Assembly: GCF_030814715.1 (NCBI RefSeq)
Contig: NZ_JAUSVO010000001.1
Coordinates: 372,001-436,000 of the forward strand
Length of the DNA stretch: 64,000 bases
Direction of reading: 5' to 3'
Source: Kaistia dalseonensis
GTDB taxonomy: Bacteria; Pseudomonadota; Alphaproteobacteria; Rhizobiales; Kaistiaceae
The notes below the pieces were generated by a model. It worked only from the letters and a program-made list of their open reading frames with translations, was not told the origin of the DNA and made no database searches. The translations under genes were made by a program, and so were the position numbers. How positions within the stretch are numbered: the stretch's first letter is position 1; each line of letters opens with the position of its first letter. This document shows, one piece after another, positions 17,501 through 25,535 of the stretch.

Positions 17501-18073
17501 TCCGCCCATCCGCTCGATGAATATGCGCCAGTGCTGCAGCGGCTGCGCGTGCAGAGCTGGGCCGATTTCTCCGAGGCGGTGCGGCGCGGCGCTTCGGCCG
17601 GCCGTCTCGCCGGCACGGTCACGGCGCGGCAGGAGCGCAAGACCAAGACCGGCAATCGCATGGGCATCGTCCAGTTTTCCGACCCGACGGGCCAGTTCGA
17701 GGCGATTCTGTTCTCGGAGGCGCTGAACGAGTTCCGCGATCGGCTGGAGCCGGGCAATTCGGTGGTCGTGCAGGTCGGTGCGGAAGATCGGCCCGAGGGC
17801 ATCAGCGTGCGCATCATCTCGGTCAAGCCGCTCGACGAGGTGGATAGTGGGCTCAAGCAACTGCGTGTCTTCCTGCGCGGCGAGGAGCCCTTGCGCAGCA
17901 TTCAGCGCCATCTCGCGCGCGGCAATGGCGATGGCGATGTCAGCCTCGTGCTGCTGCTCGACCGGGGCGCGCGCGAAGTCGAGGTCCAGCTTCCCGGCCG
18001 CTATCAATTGTCGCCGCAGATCGCGAGCGCGCTCCGCGCCGTGAACGGCGTCGAGCATGTCGAGCTGGTTTAG
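14591..18073 (+). CDS. dnaE: DNA polymerase III alpha subunit
   Basis: The replicative polymerase subunit, 1,160 residues from ATG 14591 (GAGAGG about eight bases upstream). A PHP domain comes first (FVHLRVHSAYSLLEG). The C-family polymerase core follows, with catalytic Asp424 and Asp426 in PDFDIDF and Asp580 in KFDFLGLKTL, spaced as in E. coli DnaE. Then come the helix-hairpin-helix region and an OB fold (GTVTARQERKTKTGNRMG). Length and start match DnaE1 rather than the shorter DnaE2 of the imuAB mutagenesis cassette, and no imuA or imuB lies nearby. It may share the LexA-controlled transcript upstream. Confidence 0.95.
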   Translation: MSRPVAEDRLVKDVGFVHLRVHSAYSLLEGALPLKTLTKLAIADKMPALALTDTGNLFGALEFSEKMVEIGIQPIIGCQMAIDFDDGFEPSRRPLPGQKSLADLVMLAASEEGYWNLVRLVSRSFMETDSGDRPHISIADLEGAHQGLIVLSGGGNGPVDQAIRVGQGAFAEKRLERLAAMLDNRLYVELQRHKTPDELRTEPELVSLAYRHGLPLVATNEAFFPKRGDYEAHDALIAIAEGAVVADDKRRRLTAEHYFKSRAEMVSLFSDLPEAVGNSVEIALRCHYRPLKRKPILPRFAGADADAEEAEKAEVAALRQQARDGLEKRLAFHGRAPGLSEEDYWSRLEFELGVIEKMKFPGYFLIVADFIKWAKAQGIPVGPGRGSGAGSLVAWSLTITDLDPMRFALLFERFLNPERVSMPDFDIDFCQDRRDEVINYVQQKYGAAQVAQIITFGTLQARAVLRDVGRVLQMPYGQVDRLCKLVPQNPANPVSLDKAIEDEPRLRAARDEEPIVAQLLDMAQKLEGLYRHASTHAAGIVIGDRRLDALVPLYRDPRSSMPVTQFNMKWVESAGLVKFDFLGLKTLTVLETAVKLVAKRGIKLDLSALPLDDKLSYDMLTRGETVGVFQLESQGMRKALVGMRPDRFEDIIALVALYRPGPMDNIPTYNARKHGEEKPDYLHPLLETVLKETHGVIIYQEQVMQIAQILSGYSLGEADLLRRAMGKKIKAEMDAQRVRFVEGAVKQGLTKERADTIFDLLAKFADYGFNKSHAAAYALVAYQTAYMKANYPVEFLAASMTLDMGNTDKLNDFRREAMRLGITVELPSVNRSGGVFDVEDGRILYSLAAIKGVGGQAIEHLVEARGERPFSDLADFAARINPKILNKRTLESLIAAGAFDAFERDRAQILAGAERILAMGARVVEGSMSGQNDFFGGGGAQREPLILPPVEPWLPSERLQREHAVVGFYLSAHPLDEYAPVLQRLRVQSWADFSEAVRRGASAGRLAGTVTARQERKTKTGNRMGIVQFSDPTGQFEAILFSEALNEFRDRLEPGNSVVVQVGAEDRPEGISVRIISVKPLDEVDSGLKQLRVFLRGEEPLRSIQRHLARGNGDGDVSLVLLLDRGAREVEVQLPGRYQLSPQIASALRAVNGVEHVELV

Positions 18074-18096
18074 GGCAGGGCTGTTCCTGCCCTAAA
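18069..18096. terminator. Hairpin at the end of dnaE
   Basis: TTTAGGGCAGG at 18069-18079 pairs perfectly with CCTGCCCTAAA at 18086-18096 across a six-base loop. The left arm contains the dnaE stop codon. There is no long T run, but both ends are A/T, so it could end transcription of dnaE and of the convergent methyltransferase gene. Confidence 0.5.
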
Positions 18097-18129
18097 GCTC
18101 TGTGAGCCGGGTTGCGCGTCGGCCGGCTC

Positions 18130-18927
18130 TCAAGCCGCCGTCACGACGAGCGCCTGCATCGGCGCATGGAAGGGGCCGGCGCCGAACCGCGCGGTGATCG
18201 CCGCCGCCGTAGCGTCGGTCGCCCGCATGAGGCCGTTCGGATCGCGGGCCTCGATCTCGCCCCGCAGCGGCGAGCCCTGGCAGCAACCGGTCGCGGGATG
18301 CGTCGCATCCGCCACGGCGCCTTGCGTGCGCGCCTCCTCGATCGTGACCGACCGGAAGCCGGCTTCGCGCAGATCGCGCTCGATCCGCGCCTTGTCATGA
18401 TAGCCGCAGGGTGTGCGGGCGAGAAAATGCGGCGGGTCCTCCGGAAACAGGCCCGCCACGGTCTCGTCGGCAATCGCCATCAACGGATTGGCGTCGATCC
18501 GGTCCCAGACGGTGAAGATGAAGCGGCGGCCGGGCTTGAGCACGCGCTGTGCCTCGCGATAGGCGGCCTGCTTGTCCGGCATGAACATGACGCCGAAAGA
18601 CGAGACGACGACGTCGAAGGTGGAATCGGCGAAGGGCAGGGCCTGCGCATCCGCCTGCCGCCATGTCACCCGGCCATCAGCCAACCGCGCGGCGGCGACG
18701 TCGAGCATGGCCTGGTTGAGATCGGTCGCGACGAGGCTGCTTGCCGGCCAGGCGGATGCGAGCGCGCGCGTGACGATGCCGGTGCCGGCGGCGGTCTCGA
18801 GGATCGTCTGGTCGGTCGCGTCGAGCCGGCCGGCGAGAAGTTCGGCATAGGGCTGGAACAGGATCGGCCCGAGATAGCGGTCATAGACCTGCGGGACGGG
18901 ACCCGCGAAGACCTTGTCGGATTCCAT
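18130..18927 (-). CDS. Class I SAM-dependent methyltransferase (UbiE/Methyltransf_11 type)
   Basis: A 265-residue methyltransferase. ATG 18927 is preferred over 18960 because GGGAGG lies eight bases before it. The SAM-binding motif I is ILETAAGTGIVTRAL, motif II lies near VVATDLNQAMLDVA and the post-II motif is FDVVVSSFGVMFMPD. The substrate is unknown; the type is common among quinone, lipid and small-molecule methyltransferases. It converges on dnaE and is divergent from rpsB. Confidence 0.85.
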   Translation of the reverse strand: MESDKVFAGPVPQVYDRYLGPILFQPYAELLAGRLDATDQTILETAAGTGIVTRALASAWPASSLVATDLNQAMLDVAAARLADGRVTWRQADAQALPFADSTFDVVVSSFGVMFMPDKQAAYREAQRVLKPGRRFIFTVWDRIDANPLMAIADETVAGLFPEDPPHFLARTPCGYHDKARIERDLREAGFRSVTIEEARTQGAVADATHPATGCCQGSPLRGEIEARDPNGLMRATDATAAAITARFGAGPFHAPMQALVVTAA

Positions 18928-19221
18928 TGGAGCAGCCTCCCAGGAGCATCGCGCCGCCAAGGCGTTCTCCGCCCCGGCTGGCTCATGTTGTTGCGGCGCC
19001 TTGATGGGCCTGCATCCCCCGGGAGTTGTTCGTCACGCTGCCGATGGCGCCGTGATCGACCGGCGGGTGGCGAACGCGCTATTCTAGCACGGATCGCAGG
19101 CACGGCCGGCATCGCAATGGCGTGTTCCGCTAGAGCCGGGAGACCGCGCGCTGCGGCGGGCGGCACCGGCTCGAGCCGAACAGGGGCTGGACATCGCGGC
19201 GCCATGCTTGCCAGCCGCGCC
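18928..19221. other. Intergenic gap upstream of the rpsB promoter
   Basis: These bases separate the leftward methyltransferase from the rightward rpsB transcription unit. No gene or RNA was recognised on either strand. The methyltransferase promoter must lie here; GCTAGAATAGC on the minus strand near 19080 contains a -10-like TAGAAT but no clear -35. Confidence 0.35.
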
Positions 19222-19250
19222 TTGCCTTCTGTGACTTTCGCGACTATAAG
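19222..19250 (+). promoter_or_regulatory. Sigma-70-type promoter of rpsB-tsf
   Basis: TTGCCT (19222-19227) and TATAAG (19245-19250) are separated by exactly 17 bases. They sit about 120 bases upstream of rpsB, leaving a leader long enough for the ribosomal-protein feedback reported for rpsB in other bacteria. No second convincing promoter is seen nearer the gene. Confidence 0.65.
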
Positions 19251-19372
19251 GCGCGCATTCCACACGTGGGGCTCGGGTTCCGGCGGCGATCAGTATCGTT
19301 TGTCGAAACCCACCGGTGCCGCAGACGCGGCTTTCCCCACGGAGGTTCAACCGGTAAAAGGATACCTGTACT

Positions 19373-20155
19373 ATGGCAGTTCCTGATTTCTCCATGCGCC
19401 AGCTTCTCGAAGCCGGCGTGCATTTCGGTCACCAGAAGCACCGCTGGAATCCGAAGATGGCGCCCTATCTCTATGGCGTCCGCAACAACATCCACATCAT
19501 CGATCTCGCCCAGACCGTGCCGATGCTGCATCGCGCGCTGCAGGCGGTGAGCGACACCGTCGCCGGTGGTGGTCGCGTTCTCTTCGTTGGCACGAAGCGC
19601 CAGGCTGCCGAGCCGGTCGCTGCTGCCGCCAAGCGTTGCGCGCAGTATTATGTCAATTCGCGTTGGCTCGGCGGCATGCTGACCAACTGGAAGACGATCT
19701 CGCATTCGATCCAGCGCCTGCGTCACCTCGACGAACTGCTGTCGTCGGACGTGCAGGGCCTGACCAAGAAGGAGCGTCTGACGCTGTCGCGCGAGCGCGA
19801 CAAGCTCGAGAACGCCCTCGGCGGTATCAAGGACATGGGCGGCATTCCGGACCTCCTCTTCGTGATCGACACGAACAAGGAAGCCCTCGCCATCCAGGAA
19901 GCACGCCGCCTGCACATTCCGGTCGCCGCGGTGATCGACTCGAATTCCGACCCGGACGGCATTACCTATCCGATCCCGGGCAATGACGATGCCGGCCGCG
20001 CCCTGACGCTCTATGGCGATCTCATTGCGCGCGCAGCGCTCGACGGCATCCTGCGGGCCTCCGGCTCGGCTGGTGTCGATATCGGCGCCGAGGAAGAGGT
20101 CTATGACGATGCGGTTCCCGCCGAGGAGCCCGTCGCCGAAGTGACCGCCGCCTGA
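19373..20155 (+). CDS. rpsB: 30S ribosomal protein S2
   Basis: A 260-residue S2 protein of the small ribosomal subunit, beginning [20 protein letters not shown] with the conserved HKHRWNPKM region close behind. Later motifs include [14 protein letters not shown] and [15 protein letters not shown]. The C-terminal tail from about residue 230 is acidic ([14 protein letters not shown]), as often in alphaproteobacteria. It is the first gene of the rpsB-tsf unit; a hairpin lies between it and tsf. Confidence 0.97.
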   Translation: MAVPDFSMRQLLEAGVHFGHQKHRWNPKMAPYLYGVRNNIHIIDLAQTVPMLHRALQAVSDTVAGGGRVLFVGTKRQAAEPVAAAAKRCAQYYVNSRWLGGMLTNWKTISHSIQRLRHLDELLSSDVQGLTKKERLTLSRERDKLENALGGIKDMGGIPDLLFVIDTNKEALAIQEARRLHIPVAAVIDSNSDPDGITYPIPGNDDAGRALTLYGDLIARAALDGILRASGSAGVDIGAEEEVYDDAVPAEEPVAEVTAA

Positions 20156-20210
20156 ATTTAATCGAGCGGCCGCGCCGATGCGCGGTTGCCCATGACCGAA
20201 GACAGACCAG

Positions 20211-20234
20211 CAGCCGGGCGCCTTTGCCCGGCTG
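20211..20234 (+). terminator. Intercistronic hairpin between rpsB and tsf
   Basis: CAGCCGGGC and GCCCGGCTG pair perfectly (nine base pairs) around a six-base loop and are followed by TTCGTT. The T run is weak, so this may be a partial terminator or an RNA-processing or stability element that sets the S2 to EF-Ts ratio. The tsf start follows 33 bases later. Confidence 0.5.
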
Positions 20235-20266
20235 TTCGTTAGAAAAAACAGGAAACGAGGCAGACG

Positions 20267-21193
20267 ATGGCTATTTCCGCTTCGATGGTGAAGGACCTGC
20301 GCGAGAAGACTGGCGCGGGCATGATGGACTGCAAGAGCGCGCTGACCGAGACCGACGGCGACATCGAGGCCGCGATCGACTGGCTCCGGACCAAGGGTCT
20401 CGCCAAGGCCGCCAAGAAGGCTGGCCGCGTGGCTGCCGAGGGTCTGGTCGGCGTTGCCGTTTCGGGCCCGAAGGCCGTTGTCGTCGAGGTCAACTCCGAG
20501 ACCGACTTCGTCGCGCGCAATGCCGAGTTCCAGCAGATCGTCCAGAACGTCGCCCAGGCGGCGCTCGGCACTGATGGTTCGGTCGAGGCGGTCGCCGCCG
20601 CGCCGTTCCCCGGTTCCGACAAGACCGTCGCCGATGCGATCACCGCCGCGATCGCGACGATCGGCGAGCACATGAATCTCCGCCGCTCGGCCGAAGTCTC
20701 GGTCAGCAACGGCGTGGTCGCGACCTATATCCATGGCGCCACCGCGCCGGGCCTGGGCAAGATCGGCGTCGTCGTCGGCCTCGAATCGTCCGGCGACAAG
20801 GATGCGCTGCTCGCCTTGGGCCGCCAGGTCGCGATGCACATCGCCGCCGCGAACCCGCTGGCGCTGAAGGCCGAGGACATCGATCCGGCAGTCGTCGCGC
20901 GCGAGCGTGCGGTCTATGCCGACCAGGCCCGTGAATCGGGCAAGCCCGAGGCGATCATCGAGAAGATGGTCGAGGGTCGCGTGCGCAAGTTCTACGAGGA
21001 AGTCGTGCTTCTCTCGCAGGCCTTCGTCATCAATCCCGACCTGACGGTCGAGAAGGCGGTCAAGGCTGCGGAAGCCGATGTCGGCGCTCCGATCACGGTT
21101 GCGAAGTTCGTCTCCTTCCGCCTCGGCGAAGGCGTCGAGAAGGAAGAGAGCGATTTCGCCGCCGAGGTCGCTGCTGTTGCCGGCACGAAATAA
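20267..21193 (+). CDS. tsf: Elongation factor Ts
   Basis: Nucleotide exchange factor for EF-Tu, 308 residues. The N-terminal UBA-like domain contains the signature [12 protein letters not shown], followed by the core with [10 protein letters not shown] and the C-terminal [10 protein letters not shown] and [14 protein letters not shown] regions. Placement after rpsB is near-universal in bacteria. GAAACGAGG precedes the start. Confidence 0.97.
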   Translation: MAISASMVKDLREKTGAGMMDCKSALTETDGDIEAAIDWLRTKGLAKAAKKAGRVAAEGLVGVAVSGPKAVVVEVNSETDFVARNAEFQQIVQNVAQAALGTDGSVEAVAAAPFPGSDKTVADAITAAIATIGEHMNLRRSAEVSVSNGVVATYIHGATAPGLGKIGVVVGLESSGDKDALLALGRQVAMHIAAANPLALKAEDIDPAVVARERAVYADQARESGKPEAIIEKMVEGRVRKFYEEVVLLSQAFVINPDLTVEKAVKAAEADVGAPITVAKFVSFRLGEGVEKEESDFAAEVAAVAGTK

Positions 21194-21219
21194 TTCAATA
21201 GTTTCTGAATGAAACTTCG

Positions 21220-21249
21220 GGGCGCCGGATGACAATCCGGCGCCCTTCG
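21220..21249 (+). terminator. Hairpin terminator after tsf
   Basis: GGGCGCCGGAT (21220-21230) and ATCCGGCGCCC (21235-21245) form a perfect 11-base-pair stem with a GACA loop, followed by TTCGT. It ends about 45 bases before pyrH, so rpsB-tsf and pyrH-frr may be partly separate units. Confidence 0.65.
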
Positions 21250-21291
21250 TGTATCCGAAAACGCCTTCACTCAAGTAGCCCGGAGAACAAT

Positions 21292-22014
21292 ATGGCGGCG
21301 GCAGCCCGGTATCGACGCGTGCTCCTCAAAGTCTCTGGTGAAGCGTTGCTGGGGTCCCAGCCCTTCGGAATCGACGAAAAGGTCATCGATCGCATAGCGG
21401 GGGAAGTCGGGCAGGCCGTCGAATCGGGCGTTGAAGTCGCCCTCGTCGTGGGTGGCGGCAATATCTTCCGCGGCATGACCATTGCCAAGGCGGGCGGCAA
21501 CCGCGTCGCCGGCGATCATATGGGCATGCTGGCCACGGTCATGAACGCGATCGGCATGCATGAGGCGCTGGAGCGCCGTCGCATCTCGTCGCGCATCTTC
21601 TCCGCCATTCCGATGCCCACGATCTGCGAGACCTTCTCGCAGCAACGCGCCGAGCGGGCGCTGAAGCGTGGCAAGGTCGTGCTCTTCGCCGGCGGCACCG
21701 GCAACCCGTTCTTCACCACAGATTCCGGTGCTGCGCTGCGCGCCGCCGAAATGGACTGCGATGCCCTCTTCAAGGGCACCAATGTCGATGGCGTCTATTC
21801 GGCGGACCCCAAGAAGGACCCGAATGCGGTGCGTTTCGACAGGATCACCCACGCTGACGTGTTGGCGCGCGGATTGCAGGTAATGGATGCCGCCGCCGTG
21901 GCGCTTGCCCGCGACAATGGAATTCCGCTAATCGTGTTCTCGATCCAGCAGCCAGGCGCCTTCGTCGACGTTCTGCGCGGCGAAGGACGTGCCACGATCA
22001 TTGCCGACGAATGA
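21292..22014 (+). CDS. pyrH: Uridylate kinase
   Basis: Converts UMP to UDP with ATP; a hexameric enzyme of the amino-acid-kinase fold. The 240-residue product starts at ATG 21292 (GGAG seven bases upstream); a longer frame from 21229 would run through the terminator. Visible motifs are KVSGEALLG, VGGGNIFRG, AGGTGNPFFTTDS and KGTNVDGVYSADPK. It is followed 45 bases later by frr. Confidence 0.96.
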   Translation: MAAAARYRRVLLKVSGEALLGSQPFGIDEKVIDRIAGEVGQAVESGVEVALVVGGGNIFRGMTIAKAGGNRVAGDHMGMLATVMNAIGMHEALERRRISSRIFSAIPMPTICETFSQQRAERALKRGKVVLFAGGTGNPFFTTDSGAALRAAEMDCDALFKGTNVDGVYSADPKKDPNAVRFDRITHADVLARGLQVMDAAAVALARDNGIPLIVFSIQQPGAFVDVLRGEGRATIIADE

Positions 22015-22059
22015 ACAAGTCCGACGCGGCGGATCGGCAAATAAGAATAAGAGGATGCC

Positions 22060-22605
22060 ATGAATCTCGATGATCTCAATCGCCGCATGCAGGGCGCGAT
22101 TTCCGTGCTCAAGGGCGAATTGGCCGGTTTGAGGACGGGGCGCGCCTCGTCCAGCATGCTCGACCCGATCACGGTCAACGCCTATGGCACGAACATGCCG
22201 CTCTCGCAGCTCGCGACCGTGAGCGTTCCCGAGCCGCGCATGATCAATGTGCAGGTCTGGGACCGCGGCACGGCCCAGGCCGTCGAGAAGGCGATCCGTG
22301 AATCGAGCCTCGGCCTCAACCCGATCGTGGAGGGGCAGGTGTTTCGCATTCCGATTCCGGAGCTGAACGCCGACCGACGCAAGGAATTCGTCAAGGTCGC
22401 GCACAAATATGCGGAAGCGGCACGCATTTCCGTGCGCCATGTTCGCCGCGACGGCATTGACAGCCTGAAGAAGAGCGAGGCCGATGGCCTCAGCGAAGAC
22501 GAGAGCCGTAAGCTCGCGGACAAGATCCAGAAGCTGACGGACGAGACCATCGCGGAGATCGACGCCGTTCTGGCGGCGAAGGAAGCGGAGATACTCCACG
22601 TCTGA
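22060..22605 (+). CDS. frr: Ribosome recycling factor
   Basis: A 181-residue factor that, with EF-G, splits terminated ribosomes. Landmarks are [20 protein letters not shown], the NVQVWDRG region and the C-terminal [12 protein letters not shown] helix. It is slightly shorter than the common 185 residues because the usual five or so N-terminal residues are absent. AGAGGATGCC precedes ATG 22060. The order pyrH-frr-uppS is typical. Confidence 0.96.
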   Translation: MNLDDLNRRMQGAISVLKGELAGLRTGRASSSMLDPITVNAYGTNMPLSQLATVSVPEPRMINVQVWDRGTAQAVEKAIRESSLGLNPIVEGQVFRIPIPELNADRRKEFVKVAHKYAEAARISVRHVRRDGIDSLKKSEADGLSEDESRKLADKIQKLTDETIAEIDAVLAAKEAEILHV

Positions 22606-22621
22606 CCGGCAGGACAAGGCC

Positions 22622-23407
22622 ATGAACTCGCATGCCGACGATTCGGGCGCCGAGCTTCTGGCGACGCCTTCAGATGCCGACATTGCCTCGCTGCAGATTC
22701 CCCGGCACGTTGCCATCATCATGGATGGCAATGGCCGCTGGGCTGTCGGGCGCGGCCTGTCGCGCACCGAAGGCCACCGGCGCGGAATGGAATCGGTGCG
22801 CGCCGCGGTCGAGACTTCGCGCGAGCTCGGCGTCGGCTATCTGACGCTGTTCAGCTTCTCCTCGGAGAACTGGTCCCGTCCGCCGCTCGAGGTGCAGTTC
22901 CTGTTCGGGCTGCTGCGGCTCTTCATCCAGCGCGATCTCGCCGATCTCAACCGCAACAATGTGCGCGTGCGCGTCATCGGCAGCCGGCTCAAGCTCACCG
23001 ATGATATTCGCGCGCTGCTCGATCATGCCGAGGCGCTGACGGGGGCCAATACCGGACTCTGCCTGGTGATCGCCTTCAATTATGGTGGTCGCGACGAGAT
23101 TACGCGGGCGGTTCGCCGGCTTGGCGAGGATGTGGCGGCCGGCCGCCTGGCGCCCGAGGCGATCGACGAGGCCGCGATCACCGCGCGCCTCGATACGGCC
23201 GATATGCCCGATCCGGACCTCGTCATCCGCACGAGCGGCGAGATGCGCCTCTCCAATTTCCTGCTCTGGCAGGCCGCCTATTCCGAACTCGTCTTCCTCC
23301 CGCTCTATTGGCCCGATTTCGACCGCAGCGCCTATGTGCAGGCCGTGGCCGAATATTCGAAGCGCACGCGCCGCTTCGGCGGGATCAAGGCGCGGAGGGG
23401 CGGTTGA
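22622..23407 (+). CDS. uppS: Undecaprenyl diphosphate synthase
   Basis: A cis-prenyltransferase making the C55 lipid carrier for peptidoglycan. The 261-residue protein has IIMDGNGRWA with catalytic Asp35, the HRRGMESVR region, the FSSENW loop and DLVIRTSGEMRLSNFLLW. An extra N-terminal extension of about 25 residues precedes the core. Its stop overlaps the TTG start of cdsA, indicating tight coupling. Confidence 0.96.
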   Translation: MNSHADDSGAELLATPSDADIASLQIPRHVAIIMDGNGRWAVGRGLSRTEGHRRGMESVRAAVETSRELGVGYLTLFSFSSENWSRPPLEVQFLFGLLRLFIQRDLADLNRNNVRVRVIGSRLKLTDDIRALLDHAEALTGANTGLCLVIAFNYGGRDEITRAVRRLGEDVAAGRLAPEAIDEAAITARLDTADMPDPDLVIRTSGEMRLSNFLLWQAAYSELVFLPLYWPDFDRSAYVQAVAEYSKRTRRFGGIKARRGG

Positions 23408-24267
23408 AGGTCGTGCAGCCGTCTTTCACGCCCGAGCCCGCGAAACCCCGACGCAATGCCGACCTGGCACTTCGCCTCTGGTCGTCGCTGGTGCTTATCC
23501 CGGTCTCGCTCCTCGGCGCGTGGTGGGGCGGTCCCGCCGCCTACGCTCTCGCGGCGATTGTCGCGGCCATCGTGTTTGCCGAATGGGCGACGATCGTGGG
23601 GCGATCGCCCTCGATCTGGCCGAGCAACGCTGAGACGGCGCTGGGCACCGCCTTCGTCGTGCTGGCCGCCCTCTTGGCGGGGCTGTACGGCGTTGTCATA
23701 GGCCTTTGCGTCATGATCGCTGGCGCGCTCGTCGCGCTCGCTCTGTCGCGCTCGTTCTGGCTGGCGCTCGGCAGCCTCTATGCCGGCCTGCTTGGCGTAT
23801 CGCTCGCCGCACTCAGGGCCGACCCCGCCTATGGCCTCACGGCCATCGTGGTGTTGCTGGTCGTCGTCTGGGGAACGGACAGCATCGCCTATTTTGCCGG
23901 ACGCGGGATCGGCGGTCCTAAGCTCTGGCCCCGTGTTTCGCCGAAGAAGACCTGGTCAGGCTCGATCGGCGGCCTGATCGGCGGCGTTGCGCTCGCTCTC
24001 ATTGCCCCCGTGCTGCTCGGCGTGCCGGTCGGATGGAAGCTGGTCGCGCTGCTCGTAGGGCTTTCCCTCGTTTCCCAGATCGGCGATCTGGTCGAATCGG
24101 CGCTGAAGCGTCTCTTCGACAAGAAGGATTCGAGCACCATCATCCCTGGCCATGGCGGCATGATGGACCGTGTCGACGGTCTCATCTTTGCCGGAGCCGC
24201 GGCCATGCTGGTCGGCTGGGCTCATGCCGGGCCTGCCGAAATCGGACGAGGAATGCTGCTTTGGTGA
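23404..24267 (+). CDS. cdsA: Phosphatidate cytidylyltransferase (CDP-diglyceride synthase)
   Basis: An integral membrane enzyme making CDP-diacylglycerol from phosphatidic acid and CTP. TTG at 23404 is chosen: GGAGGGG lies just upstream and it overlaps the uppS stop by four bases, while the open frame further upstream lies inside uppS. The 287-residue product has about eight membrane helices and ends with the CdsA signature, seen as KRLFDKKDSSTIIPGHGG followed by MMDRVD. Its stop in turn overlaps the likely GTG start of dxr. Confidence 0.92.
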   Translation: MKVVQPSFTPEPAKPRRNADLALRLWSSLVLIPVSLLGAWWGGPAAYALAAIVAAIVFAEWATIVGRSPSIWPSNAETALGTAFVVLAALLAGLYGVVIGLCVMIAGALVALALSRSFWLALGSLYAGLLGVSLAALRADPAYGLTAIVVLLVVVWGTDSIAYFAGRGIGGPKLWPRVSPKKTWSGSIGGLIGGVALALIAPVLLGVPVGWKLVALLVGLSLVSQIGDLVESALKRLFDKKDSSTIIPGHGGMMDRVDGLIFAGAAAMLVGWAHAGPAEIGRGMLLW

Positions 24268-25493
24268 GAAGCCCGGTATCATCGAGCCGCGCCATGCGGG
24301 CGGAGGCCGGGCCGCGGAGGATCTCGATCCTCGGGGCGACGGGCTCGGTCGGCACCAGCACGGTCGACGTGGTCCTGCAGCAGCGCGCGGCCTTCGAGGT
24401 CGAGGTGGTGACGGCGCAGAGCCGAGCCGACGAGCTTGCCGCGATCGCGATCCGGCTGGGTGCGAAGCTTGCCGTCGTGGCTGATCCCGATGCGCATGGA
24501 GCACTCGTCGCGGCGCTCTCCGGCAGTGGCATTGCGGCCGCGGCTGGTCCGGCCGCGATCATCGAGGCGGCAGCTCGGCCCGTCGATCTCGTCGTGGCGG
24601 CGATCGTCGGCGCCGCCGGGCTTGCGCCGACGCTGGCGGCGATCGAGGCCGGTGCCGATATAGCGCTCGCCAACAAGGAGTGCCTCGTCTGCGCCGGCAC
24701 GCTCTTCAACCGTCGCGCCGCAGCGGTGGGCGTGGGGGTTCTGCCCGTCGATTCGGAGCATGACGCGATCTTCCAGGCGCTCGAGGCAGAGAATGCGAGT
24801 GCCGTGGATCGCATCACCATCACCGCCTCGGGCGGGCCGTTCCGGACCTGGACGCTGGAGCAGATGAGCCGGGCGACGCTCGCCCAGGCCCTGAAGCATC
24901 CGAACTGGACCATGGGCCGCAAGATCACGATCGATTCGGCCACGATGATGAACAAGGGCCTCGAGATCATCGAGGCGCATCATCTCTTCGATATCGAATC
25001 GGATCGGATCGACGTGCTGGTTCATCCGCAATCGGTGGTGCACGGCTTCGTCGCTTATACGGACGGGTCGGTGATCGCGCATATGGGCGCGCCCGACATG
25101 CGCATTCCAATCGCCCATTGCCTCGCCTGGCCAAAGCGCGTGGCCGTCGCGACACCGCGCCTTGATCTGGCGCTCGCCGGCACGCTGACCTTCGAAAAGC
25201 CGGATTTGGAGCGCTTTCCATCTCTTCAATTGGCGCGGCGCGCCTTGGAGAGCGGAAACTGGGCCACCAATATACTGAATGCGGCCAATGAGGTTGCGGT
25301 TCAGTACTTCCTCGCCGGCGAGATCGACTATCTCGATATTGCGGCGACGGTCGAATCGGCCCTCGATCTTGCGACCGCCACTGTGGGCGGCGCCGAGGTC
25401 GGCTCGATCGAGGCGGCACTGACCATCGACGCCGAGGGTCGCCGGCTGGCGCGCGAGACGATTGCGCGCCGGGGCAGGCTCAGGGCAGGCTAG
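24264..25493 (+). CDS. dxr: 1-deoxy-D-xylulose 5-phosphate reductoisomerase
   Basis: The first committed enzyme of the MEP isoprenoid pathway, NADPH- and metal-dependent. GTG 24264 overlaps the cdsA stop by four bases and has GAGGAA about ten bases upstream, giving 409 residues; ATG 24294 is possible but lacks a ribosome site. Motifs are ILGATGSVGTST for NADPH, ALANKE, PVDSEHDAIFQ for metal, ITASGGPF and HPNWTMGRKITIDSATMMN. It feeds the same pathway that supplies UppS substrate. Confidence 0.95.
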   Translation: MRSPVSSSRAMRAEAGPRRISILGATGSVGTSTVDVVLQQRAAFEVEVVTAQSRADELAAIAIRLGAKLAVVADPDAHGALVAALSGSGIAAAAGPAAIIEAAARPVDLVVAAIVGAAGLAPTLAAIEAGADIALANKECLVCAGTLFNRRAAAVGVGVLPVDSEHDAIFQALEAENASAVDRITITASGGPFRTWTLEQMSRATLAQALKHPNWTMGRKITIDSATMMNKGLEIIEAHHLFDIESDRIDVLVHPQSVVHGFVAYTDGSVIAHMGAPDMRIPIAHCLAWPKRVAVATPRLDLALAGTLTFEKPDLERFPSLQLARRALESGNWATNILNAANEVAVQYFLAGEIDYLDIAATVESALDLATATVGGAEVGSIEAALTIDAEGRRLARETIARRGRLRAG

Positions 25494-25535
25494 GGCTCCG
25501 CAACCGCGTGTGCCCATATTGTTGCAAAGGGTAGG

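Noticed and set aside
14444-18058. A 1,204-codon open frame on the minus strand across dnaE
   Set aside because: It is the antisense shadow of dnaE; its composition is rich in Arg, Leu, Asp and His repeats with no domain, whereas dnaE shows all catalytic motifs.
14591-18073. dnaE as the SOS mutagenic polymerase DnaE2 because of the nearby LexA box
   Set aside because: Length of 1,160 residues and N-terminal sequence fit the replicative DnaE1, and no imuA or imuB is adjacent.
19244-21274. A 676-codon minus-strand frame across rpsB and tsf
   Set aside because: Shadow of two conserved translation genes.
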